A stretch of 64,000 bases of DNA, taken from the NCBI RefSeq assembly GCF_036417845.1, contig NC_089978.1, positions 130,354,183-130,418,182 of the forward strand, written 5' to 3'. This document shows, in pieces, positions 43,941 through 54,265 of this stretch (within the stretch, counting starts at the first letter, position 1; each line of letters opens with the position of its first letter). This DNA is from Apteryx mantelli. Lineage: Eukaryota; Chordata; Aves; Apterygiformes; Apterygidae. The notes under the pieces were generated by a model. That model did not search any database. It saw only the letters and a program-made list of their open reading frames with translations, and was not told the origin of the DNA. Both the position numbers and the translations under genes were made by a program.

Positions 43941-44173
43941 TGTGGAGGAAAAAGGATGAGCAGGGAGGCACTGCGGGGCGGAACATGGGAAGGTCGTAAC
44001 GGGCGGAGCACTGCTGCCGGAGAAGAAGGCAGGGCTTTACAGCATTATAAAAGAGCAGGACGCGCTTCATTAAACGCCATTTTGCCACTCCTCATATTGG
44101 TGTCTGTGTGGTGATGGTCCGGGGCCTGGGGAGAAGGCCCCGTGCCTCCTCGGTAAGAACGAGAACGGTAACA
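43941..44173 (+). repeat. 3' LTR
   Basis: A 233-bp copy of the 5' LTR with the same TGTGG...TAACA ends. Base-by-base reading found no difference between the two. Confidence 0.95.
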
Positions 44174-44179
44174 GTGGCC
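44174..44179 (+). repeat. Right target-site duplication (gtggcc)
   Basis: Repeats 41300-41305. Removing the element and one copy restores continuous old CR1 sequence. Confidence 0.92.
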
Positions 44180-45420
44180 TCTTATTAAAGTTTTGTTCTT
44201 TAAGCAGGTATTTATAAACTGCAGCCCCTTAGGTTTCCCGCAGATAAACTAAATAGGCTGTTCTCTCCGAGGCTCAGACTGTGAAGCATGGCTCCTCACA
44301 TTACCATTATTTGCATGCCTTGTTTCTGAGACACCTCTTCAGTCCAGCAATATCTTTCTTTAACTGTGGATACCAAAACAGGAGACAGTATTCCACTAGC
44401 TGAGCACCTGTCAAGCGCAGACATAATTTACTACGTCTCTAGCTCCTACCTCAGATGTCCCTGTTTATACTTCCAAGGTTGCATTATGTCTTCTGGCATA
44501 GTACTGCACTAGGATTCACTTTTTGTTGACTATCTAGTATATTTTTTCAGAGTTGATGCTTCCCAAAATAGGATCCTTTAAGTTAAAAGCATGGCTAGGC
44601 AGAACTACTCTCTTGTATGCCTTTACATAGTGATTCTTCCTTGACCATATTAAAATACATACTGTTTTCAAAGCCAAGTTTAACAAGCAATCTGCAATTG
44701 CCCTGCATCTATGACCTTGTCCTTTTGCACTGTTTGTCTGCAAAGTTTTATTATTTGTGTCACCAACAAACTTGCTTTCTGATGGGTTTACATCTTATTC
44801 CCCAATTTTGATAAAAATAATAAATTCGATAGGGTCAAAAATCAATCTGTGCAGAATTCTGATAAAACATGTTTGTGATTGACTCCCTGTTTGTGGTTGT
44901 ATTTTGAGACTGCCATTTAACCAGTTTTTAATCCATCTAATACACAGGTTATTTTTATACTCTTCTAATTTCTTTATCAAGATGCTATGAGATATGACAA
45001 CAAATGCTTTAAAAAGTCTATCACAGCTACACTCATACCTTTACCAACAAATCTTATAATCTCATCAGAAAGATATCAGATTAGTTTGAAAAGATGCATT
45101 TCCCATAAATCCATTTTGATTGGCATTAATTATATTTCTCTTCTTTAATTTTTTATTAATCAAATCCCATATCAGCCTTTCTATTATTTTACCTGGGAAT
45201 AGTGTCAGAATGACAGGCCTATAATTACTTAAGGTCATCCCATTCACACTCTCTAAATGTGAAAAACATATTTAAACACAAGCCTCTTTTCCAGGCTTCT
45301 GGCACTTCCAAAGCAACATTAAACCTTGTTGAAAGGATCCAGGTCCTTTCTTTGAAACTTTTGTTATGCACATTGCCTGAATTTGCTGACCTGCCCTAAG
45401 AGTGGCTGTAGCAACTCAAA
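44180..45420 (-). repeat. Old CR1-type LINE, upstream part (right of the provirus)
   Basis: Continues the CR1 interrupted at 41306. On the minus strand it holds reverse-transcriptase words in the right order. NYRPV and PGKIIERLIWD occur at about 45180-45230 and a QNGF motif near 45110-45120. WIKNWLNG lies at about 44915-44940 and matches ENWLNGR in the younger CR1. The 3' half also keeps equivalents of the non-catalytic C-terminal region. Stops and shifts are frequent. The two parts together span about 1.5 kb. It is 5' truncated and non-functional. Confidence 0.8.
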
Positions 45421-48400
45421 TCCAAGAGCCATGTAGTCTGGAGGCCTGTCACCAACAGCAGGAACTGAGGAAAAGAGGGTAAGAAATGGGGCCCACACCC
45501 AAGGGTCTTTGCCCACAGCCCTCTCCCAGAGGGCACAGAAACTTGCTGCTTGGGCTCTCCTCTGGCAGGGATCACACCTGCAACTTTGCACTCAACAACC
45601 CCAAGGTTTTTCTTCCATAAATTGTCCTCTTGGGTTCTGAACTCATTTATCTTTCTAATCACCTAACCATGCAGTGGCAATGAGCTTCATACTTCAACCA
45701 CACACTGCATTCTTCCTTTCCTTATTATTTTCAACCTACTGCCTGAAAATTTCCTTTGACAACCCCCGTTGACACACTGTAAGAACCAGGTAACAGCCAT
45801 TCTCCGTTCACCTCCTCCATTGCAATGAGGACTTTGCAGACCTGCATTACATCCCACCCGGGCCACTTCTCGGGAGTCGTGGGTGACTGACTGCCCGCGT
45901 CCAGGAAAGCCACTCCAACCCTCTTGCCACCTGCCCTGGATCCCTGCTAGCTCTGCTCAGCTCTTTTAGAGGAGGTCACCAGACCTGTGCTTGGTTTGCA
46001 AGATGTGGATACACCATAGACATGCAGTGACATAAAATTACACATTGCTTTCTGTTTGGTTGTCCTTTGTTTCCAAATTATTCCTTAGATTTTGTCTTTT
46101 GGGGCACCTCTGAATGCTGACCTGCCCTCTTCACAGAACCAGTCATGTGTTTCCTCAAATGACTGTTTTAGAAGCTGCTCTTTATCTTCCTGAGCTATTC
46201 CCGGCATTGCGCTGTTCAGCCAACTGTCACTATATCTGGAATTGACACTGCTGCCAACTTCACTTACAGTCATCAGCCTTAAGACATGACTTAAAACTTC
46301 AAACCTATCATTAAGCCCTTTCCTGAGGAGACTGAACCTATCTCTAATAGAACCTTGAGATGGGCTGTATTTATTCACTTCTGTCAACACAGGTCAAATT
46401 TGCCATGGCAACAAAAAAACAGAGTTGAACTGAACTGTATGCGAGTGTCACCATCGTTGGGCAGATGGGTTTGTAGGCTTCCCGCTGCTTTCAGTGGAAG
46501 CACATTTCCAAGGACCAGCACAGGCAGATACACCTGTTGGCAGAAAGTGCTGAGCATTTTTCAAACTCCATGTGTCCTCAGTCAGGTATGCTGGGACTTC
46601 AGCCAGGGCAACGGATGCCACAGCCACTCCACCAAGAAATGTTCAGCCAGACTACTTCACCCTTACTGGAATAGACGTTTTCAGCTGCAGTCACTAATAT
46701 ACTTGCCTATATGAAAGCCTTCTGGGGCATGCATACAATGTCTAGGGCTTTCATGCTTGGATGAGTGCAAAACTACCATGTTCACAAATGATTTGTGTGT
46801 ACCTTTATCCCTATGGACCTGCATTGCTCCTCTTCTCTGTTTGCCTATGTCCGTAATGCAGTAGAAAGAGTGACTGCAGCACTGACCTAACTGAACTAAT
46901 TTTAGTGCTGAACATTAAGCTGCAGACCAGTTGTTGAGGAAGGTGAACACGGGCTGAAAGGTAGATCCTGGCTGCTCACATCTATCACATTTGCTCCCAT
47001 TCAAAAGGATGTGAGCAGATCTTTGCTCACGAACAGCTCTTTTTTTTAAAAAAAATCCCTGGTATTTAGGCAGGGCACGTGTAGTAGTGGAGAAAGAAGA
47101 ACCTTCTGTTTTTCTCTGTCCTAATCGCCTGTATATTTATGGGCCATGGCGATGGCAGTGAAAGTCTTCCTGGCACCCTGTGAATGCCTTTGCTTTCCTG
47201 CTCTGAATGACTGGTTTGTTTGTGCTACGCTGTTCCCTTCCTCTGCAAATGCATTTCTCTCTCTGTGACCAGACAACTGGCTTACTTGTTGTGCAAACTC
47301 TCTCTGCCACCTGGTACACCATTATGCAGACACGCAAACGAAACAAGTCCAAATAGTTTTATATTTCCTTATACAGACTCTCCCTGAGAGAGGGGAAAGG
47401 ATCCAGTTCCACTTCCCAGGGAACATCTTTGCCTCAGAGGCAAAAAGTAAGTCGCAAGGCAAAGGGAGTCCCATTAAATAACAAGGCACCACTCAAAGTC
47501 ATCCTCGCTTACCACTGGTGCTGCAGCCAGATTTCCTCACAGGTCTTCATTTAGCAGCATGCATTGAGAGGGTCAGGCCATGATGGCTGCACAACTGGTC
47601 CAATGCTGGCATGTTCATCAGTCTACAGTGTAATTAGACTCGGCTCTGACTGAGGCCAAAGGAGGAGGTGGGCTTGGCACAGCGCATAAAGCAACATAAA
47701 CGATGGACAAGATCCTGGGAAGCCACTGACAAAAGATTCAGGGACTCAAATGGCATCAGGATTTGGCTCTCCCTCTTAGCCCCTTACACGTCAGGTTCAT
47801 AAGCACATTTGTTTGCAGTGAGGCCAGAGGAACCTTTTTGTGCTACTCCATAGGAAGCAGTGACATTTGGATATATAGCCAAAGACTTGTACCAACTGAT
47901 CCCTTAAATCCTGCCTGATATACAAAAGTAACAGCAGGATCTAAATACTGCAGCACTTACAAAAGCTCCAAGGTGAGAAATACGCTCCTGGACAGAATTC
48001 AATTACAGTCTTAATATGGTTTTTAAATACTTCAACTTAGCTGCTCCAAAGCACAATGGGCTACCATGTTTGGCCATTAACTTCCTGCTGAAGGCGCTCA
48101 CCATTGAGGCAACTTGCTCCCTTTCTTGGTGAGTTTGCATAGGCTTCATCTGTATCAAATACTTACATTGCATCCCATGACACATCCCTGGTCCTCAGTG
48201 GGACATATAGGCTTGCCATGCAAAATATTCCAAAACCATCAGCAAGACATTTTCAAGAAGTCTTCCTTAAATTAAACAACATGACCAATAAAGCATTATT
48301 TTAATAACTTTCTGGTAAGAGATATGAATAAAAGAGCAACACTAGAATGAATTAAACACAGACCACAGGAAAAAAATGGAGTAATAATAAACGTAGAGAT

Positions 48401-49491
48401 GGCTAAAAAACGTATTTGGGGGGAAAAAAGTACATACTTTTTTTTCCAGTATTATTTTTTATCTTTCTTCATCAAGACAAGATCTATTTCTTTTGGCACA
48501 CACAATCCTCAAATGTCTCAGTCTGTAAAATGGAAATTGTTTGGTTCTGTCAGCCTCTCGCTAATAGCACATACCGTTGAAAAGACGTTATTACATTTTT
48601 GAATAAAAATTCCAACTAGTTTTAGGTTTAGAGCCCTTCTAAGGTAAGTACTTTACTCAATGACATAAATACGTACATTTAAGAACTAAAAGGCTGCCTC
48701 CTAGTCTGCTCTTTCCAAAAGAGAAGCCTTGGCTCAGGCCTTCTTACATTTGCATGCCTATGGTCACACAATATGGATTTGTTTGCTAAAGGCAGCTTAA
48801 GAAAGATAACTTCATTCTCTTGCACTGAGGGTTTGAGGCAGGCACAGCACAACACCCTAGCTGTAAACATCCTCTACTACACTCGAATCATCCACAACCT
48901 TCTCCTTTGCAGACACTCCATCTCCAGAACCACTTTGGTTATATACCTGTTCCGCATACTGTTTGCAGCTTCTACAGCCAAGTTCAAAATAAAAAATATG
49001 CACAAAATAAAGAGTAGTCTATTTTCAACTCTTCATCAAAAGCTGTGACAGACTTCTTACCATCCTTTTTCACCCATTTACCATGCTGTCCTATTTCCTG
49101 GCACTGCCATTTCTGGAGGGCAGGTTGTCTGTCCTAGGAGGACTTAAAAGCATTGTCTATGGTGCACAGAGGATTTATAGGAATGAGGCATCCCTATTAT
49201 AAAGAAGAGGGAATGGCATGTTATGACTGCTCTAACTTTTAATATCCTTACTTTTGAAGTTGCATGTGTTCTATTATAGGCCTACTATGCTCAACTGACA
49301 AACATTAGTGAGGTTCCTTGTACAAAAATCCCTAAGTTAAAAAGAAGGCCGGAGGCATAACAAGACCGATTTTTATAACATAATCATCAGGAAATTGTTC
49401 AGCTTTTCTAAGGTAATGTGTTCTCTAAGATCCTGCAGTCCCTAAAAGTAGCTCCTACTTTGTCTCTGTTTCTCTGGAATTTAAAAAAAAA

Positions 49492-49493
<2 letters not shown>
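45421..49493. other. Non-coding DNA, mostly unique
   Basis: No gene confirmed. The minus-strand frame at 46085-46390 looks somewhat protein-like and is described in the findings. Short A/T runs occur at about 47040. Confidence 0.4.

Positions 49494-49529
<36 letters not shown>
49494..49529 (+). repeat. (AC)n microsatellite
   Basis: Eighteen uninterrupted AC units, preceded by an A-rich stretch. Confidence 0.95.
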
Positions 49530-49531
<2 letters not shown>

Positions 49532-50754
49532 ACAAGAAAAACAATCAAACCTTTTATTCTTCCTCCCTTTTCCATCCTTCTCAAATATTATCTACCAAGC
49601 TTAAACAGCAGAGCATATGTATTTCACAAGCTGTTTCCCTCCAACAGCTTTCCATAATCTTAATGTTTGCTGCATAACTAAGTAACCCTGTTTCCCTAAT
49701 ATCCCATAGTTGGGAATAGTAAGTGAAGAAAGTAGTCCTGATGAGCTGTAGCAAAACTTAGTTCTGATTAAAAAAAAGTTTACTTTGACCCTCTGCCATT
49801 TCTCAAAGAAGCCTGAATTTACTTTCATGTGTCAATGGCAGCCACTGCTTTAAATGTCACGGAGATCAACCAAGGTGTCAGTCTCAACAGTGCTGTGCCT
49901 GAACCTGCAACACAAGAGCCTGCATATATAATAGCTTGTTTGAGAGCCAGCATCTCACCAAGAGAAAGAATTCTGAACTATAAAGAGCCCAGATAAATTT
50001 AGAAATGTTGCACCAGGAACAACAACAGCACAGGGCTGGACCACTGCCAGATTTCCTACCCAGTTTTCCAGAGGTGATGGAAGCAGGAATGATGGCAGGC
50101 CTTGGCAGGGATGCCACGCCAGGGCCATGAACAGCACAACCTGTACGGAGAGCATTTCCCCAGCAGTCAATGAATTGTCGTTGCTGTTCTCAAGTTAAAA
50201 ACAAATTGGTTCCAGCTGCCATAACACTGAGCTATCCAGAATGCCTCTAGAAAAATGAATTACAGGAAATAGGGCTTTTTTTTCCAATTAACCAAAATCA
50301 ACCAAATCAATCAGAACTGGCTTTTTAAGCCAATGTAAAACTGTCTGCCTCCAAAATAGTAATGTTACTGTGTCACTCCTTAAAAAGCTGCAGAGAAGTG
50401 CACAGCCCAAGATGGCTCTGGAGGCTTATACAGAGGGGAAAACGTACAGTACTTTGTAAAGCTTGTGAAGGAGTTTCCTGCATTGATTCTCTGGTCTTAC
50501 AGTCTGGCTTCCCACTTTTGTCCCCTGCATAAAAAAGAGCTAATGAAACGTTCACCCAACCCCTCTGGCACTCTTATACTCCAGCCAGCAATTGGGCTAC
50601 AACCTCTAAACTTCTTACCACCTAGGAAAGCCCCAAGCCTCTCAAATTCCTTCAGTATCACCCGTAACCCTTCAAAGTTTGAAAGGGGGAGGAAGTGTTT
50701 CCACATCATAACTGTAACTAAATTCCTTTATAATATATGTCTGAAAGTATCAAA
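49530..50754. other. Non-coding DNA, nothing recognised
   Basis: Unique sequence with short frames only. Confidence 0.45.
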
Positions 50755-50840
50755 GCACTCTTTATTCTTTGGGAGAGGGGAAACAAAGGCACAGAGGTAT
50801 TGAAGCTAAGATTAGAGGTCACCTCTGACAGCTGTGACTC
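50755..50840 (-). repeat. MIR-like SINE remnant (weak)
   Basis: The plus strand reads 'gaggggaaacaaaggcacag', 'aggtattgaagctaa' and 'aggtcacctctgacagctgt', like the reverse complement of the MIR core (gatggggaaactgaggcacag, aggttaagt, aggtcacacagc). Confidence 0.4.
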
Positions 50841-52760
50841 AGCCAGCATCCCTGAAAAAAGTTAAGGCAAAACCAATTATATAAATAGGTTTCTAAGTGT
50901 TGCACTGCCTTGGGTCACTCATGAGGTCACTTTTTTTGAAGTTGCATTGAGGAGGGAAACAGTTAAGATCAGTTGCTTTTCTCATGAATTATACCAGAAA
51001 GGTAGCCCACAACTATTTCTGCTAGGCTAGCTCATTTATGCACTTTATTCAAGCAGGTGTGCAGAAGAAGTCCTTTAAGCAGAATGTGAAGCCACACACA
51101 TCTGCAATACTTTTGTAAAAGAGCAGAACGAATGTATGTGAATCAGAACGGGCTCTGCTATATGAGAGCCACCTCATGCTGTTACGTCTTGCCAATAGTC
51201 TGGGACAGGTTCCCAAGAGGAAGCAAAATTTGAGCTGAAGAGAAATTGAGCTGCAGCTTTAAAAAAAACATCTGCCAAGTAAAAGAGCAACCCCAGTATC
51301 AGTGACACAGCAATGCGGTTTGAGCTGGGCTCTTAAATCCAGACCCAGTTAGACATTTTCAGCTGGGTTATGCAGCTACTTCTTTTTAGGACAGGGGCTT
51401 GGGAAGCAGCATTTCACACAGGGGAGGAGGAAAAAGGGGCTACCGGCTGCAAGACTCAAACAGGTATTGCAAAGGGTGATGCAACCGTGTGGAGAAGAGT
51501 TGAACCTTGCTCTTGGCTCTGCAAGCAGTGCTGTGCCTTGGACTTGCCACTCCTGCTCCAGAAGCGAGCAGCAGTGAAGTGCTCTCTGGAAATGGCGTTG
51601 TGAGGTCTGAGGTAATAAGAGGCGTTATTAAATGCATATGAATGGCAACACCAGCCCTGTAGAAGAGGTGAGGCTGGAATGCCTCACCCGTTGCTCACCA
51701 ACCAGCACGTCTCCTCACAAAGCAGGAGTGCCTTGTGACACAGCATTCACTGTCTGGCAGACTGACAAGCTAACATGGTGCCATCCCACTCTCCAGTTCC
51801 AAAAATCACATCTAACAATTCTCTACATTTCAGTTGTGTGACCATCTGTTTCCTTCTGAGCACTAGACCTCTCTGAGGGCATCCTAGAGATACCACTTTC
51901 AGAAGCCTCGTGTCCTCTGTTTTCCTCTCTGTTTATTGAAAAAGCATTTAAAATATTTTCAAGGTATTATAACTAATCTGTGACAAAAAAGGCAAGAGAG
52001 TTATCTGGGGTATCTCCTGTTCACAGCAACCTGAAGTTATGCTTTAGGCACTCTAAAGCGTCAGTTTGAGAAGCAGTCTACATACCATAAAGCAAGTAAC
52101 ACATCTCCAAAGTTCAAGGGCCCACCGGCCAGGAAGTTTCAGCCCCAGCCTGTTGGCCAGCCTCACCTCAGCCCCTCCACGCAGGCATTACAACCAACCA
52201 ACTCGCTATGTACACACTTGCCCGCCGCCTTTCACAGGAGCCCCACTTCAGCATGAATGGTGTTCACTGAGTTACTCAGCACTGCTTTTAACCCTCATTA
52301 GTCAGTATGTGTTCCTGTCCCCTGTGCAAGACAATCCAAACCCAGCAAAGAATGTAACAGCACTACATTTCCTTGTGGGTACTCAGGCCCTCCTTAAGGC
52401 ACCCGAGCATTTATGAAACATGAGCAAATCCTTTTTGCGTGGGTCCCCTCTTGTGAAGAAACTCAGGCAAAGGGCAAGTGAGCCTGATATTGTCAAAATG
52501 CTTCCAATAATTTGGAGCCCTTGATTTGAAACTCTGAAGCTTTACTTCCCCCCTTCCTCCCAGTTTTCAGCATCTCCACAGTACTACTTTTGTTCAAAAC
52601 AGTGCTCCATTTGACATCAGCTGCATCTATACTTGCTCAGGGCTTCAGGTAATTTAAGCAGCTGGCCAGGTGTTGTTCTACTTTGCAGTAACTCCAGTGT
52701 TTAGAAATGTGTGGTTCCAGACTAGAATCAAAAACCAGACAAATTTTCAAAGGATGCATC
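50841..52760. other. Non-coding DNA, nothing recognised
   Basis: Unique sequence. Frames of up to about 116 codons, none recognised. Confidence 0.45.
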
Positions 52761-52772
52761 GGGGGGGGGGGG
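52761..52772 (+). repeat. Poly-G run (12 G)
   Basis: Twelve G bases followed by ac and five more G. Such runs are prone to length errors in sequencing. Confidence 0.9.
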
Positions 52773-54185
52773 ACGGGGGACAGAATCAACAACTACTTGG
52801 ATATTAAAATAAAAGTAAACTGTAAGGAACATTACACAAAATACCTAATGTTGTACATAAGTACACTGTCCTCTATTAATTCCAATAGCACACATTTGGC
52901 TTAAAAACTAGGCAATATGAAAGAAGAACAAAATGCCAAGTGGGGAATGGGATTTACTTTCTAAGTGTATGTACTTCCCAGCTTGCTTGTGCCGCTTTGA
53001 GGACTACACAATTATTTTATTTTCAAAAGAAAGTTAAAGTTCTCTTTCCTTCAGAAACCAGAAAGTTAAGTAAAACACCAAATGGTTTGAGAATTACAAA
53101 TAATTCAGCAATTGGCAAGACTGGATGGAGCATGACTGATACAGATGGAAGATTTAGTGGCCAAACTCTAACAAGTCTCTGCTGAGTATGTACAGACAGA
53201 TTTTTCAGAAGCTTGTGATTTGGCCACATCTAGGTGGACATGAACAGAGATGGCAAAACATACATCCCTGACACCAAGGCTACTTTACCTGCCAAATTCC
53301 AATCTCTCCTGCAAACAACATAAATGCTAGATTTTCATTGAAAACAGTAACGAGAACTTTTCTTTTTAATGAGTAAGACAACATATGTTTCCCTAATTTC
53401 TGAACTTTTTAGCTGAAATTTTCACAAATATTCAGCCCTGGGCTAACACTCAGCACAAACTACTTCAGACCAAACGGATGAAGTTTGGCAAAGTGATAAG
53501 CAATGGAAAATTAGGTTGGATAATGAAAAGTGTTAGGCACTTTAATGATAAGCGATCATAAAAGCTTTGCATATGATGTGCCTGTCTACAGCTGTCTCTC
53601 ATCAGATCAAATTCAAACAAATATATACAGGTACAGTTCATCCGAAATAATTTGTTTTACTTGCTTACACCAGATGGGAACGCAGCTCACTGTCTGACTG
53701 TATATGTGTAGCATGCACAGGTATTTTGCAGGAATGTGAGACCAAAAGCCTAGTATTTATTCTTGCTATGGTGTTTCTGTCCTGTAAGCTGTATATTTAC
53801 AGATGGGTAAGAGATGATGAAGAAAGGTAGAGAAGAGAGGACTGCAATGGCTGGGCAGTACCGTCTGCTGGCCTATTTTGGCTGCTTCTATTTTTGGTTC
53901 TCGGCCATGGGAATTTCTCTCTCTCCGCTGACAGAGCAGCAACAAACTCCCAGGCTCCCTCGTCTCATTCTGACAGCAACAGCTGAAGCTGTGACTCGTC
54001 TCCCTGGATGCTGTGCGTGAGGGGACCAAGCGGCAGGGAAAAGAGAAGATTAGATAGGCAGAGTTCATCATTAAAAAAGAGAGAGGCTGGGGCCAGTAGT
54101 CCTGAGGAGGCAGAGGAGGATGGCAAGGTCCTTGCAGGAAGTTGTTTTCCATGACAGCAGCAGGAGTCGAGAGGCCTGATTCCTC
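52773..54185. other. Non-coding DNA, nothing recognised
   Basis: A 177-codon minus frame at 53766-54299 overlaps the MIR-like remnant that follows. It has no recognisable domain and is judged to be chance. Confidence 0.45.
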
Positions 54186-54265
54186 TGTACAGCTCTGCCA
54201 CTGATGGGCTGCGTGGCAAGTTGTGTCACTTCCCCCAGTTACAAAATGGGGATAGGGGCAACTCG
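54186..54265 (+). repeat. MIR-like SINE remnant
   Basis: The order 'cagctctgccactgatgggc', 'tgcgtggcaagttgtgtcac', 'ttcccccagttacaaaatgg' and 'ggataggg' reproduces the central MIR core in sense (family: ggctctgccactgactagctgtgtgac...cagtttcccc...gtaaaatggggat). Confidence 0.6.

Larger units (their letters stand above)
41306..44173 (+). mobile_element. Defective alpharetrovirus-like endogenous element
   Basis: A 2,868-bp provirus-like element with LTR, tRNA-Trp primer site, gag, a short pol tail, envelope fragments, a polypurine tract and a second LTR. A 6-bp target duplication flanks it. Known alpharetroviral proviruses are about 7.5 kb, so protease, reverse transcriptase, most of integrase and most of envelope are missing. 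The two LTRs look identical, so insertion was recent, yet no enzyme needed for copying is encoded. This layout resembles known non-autonomous avian retroviral elements that are packaged and copied by helper viruses; I cannot assign it to a named family. It lies inside an old CR1 in the opposite orientation. The internal region is GC- and CpG-rich, in sharp contrast to the surrounding DNA. Confidence 0.95.
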
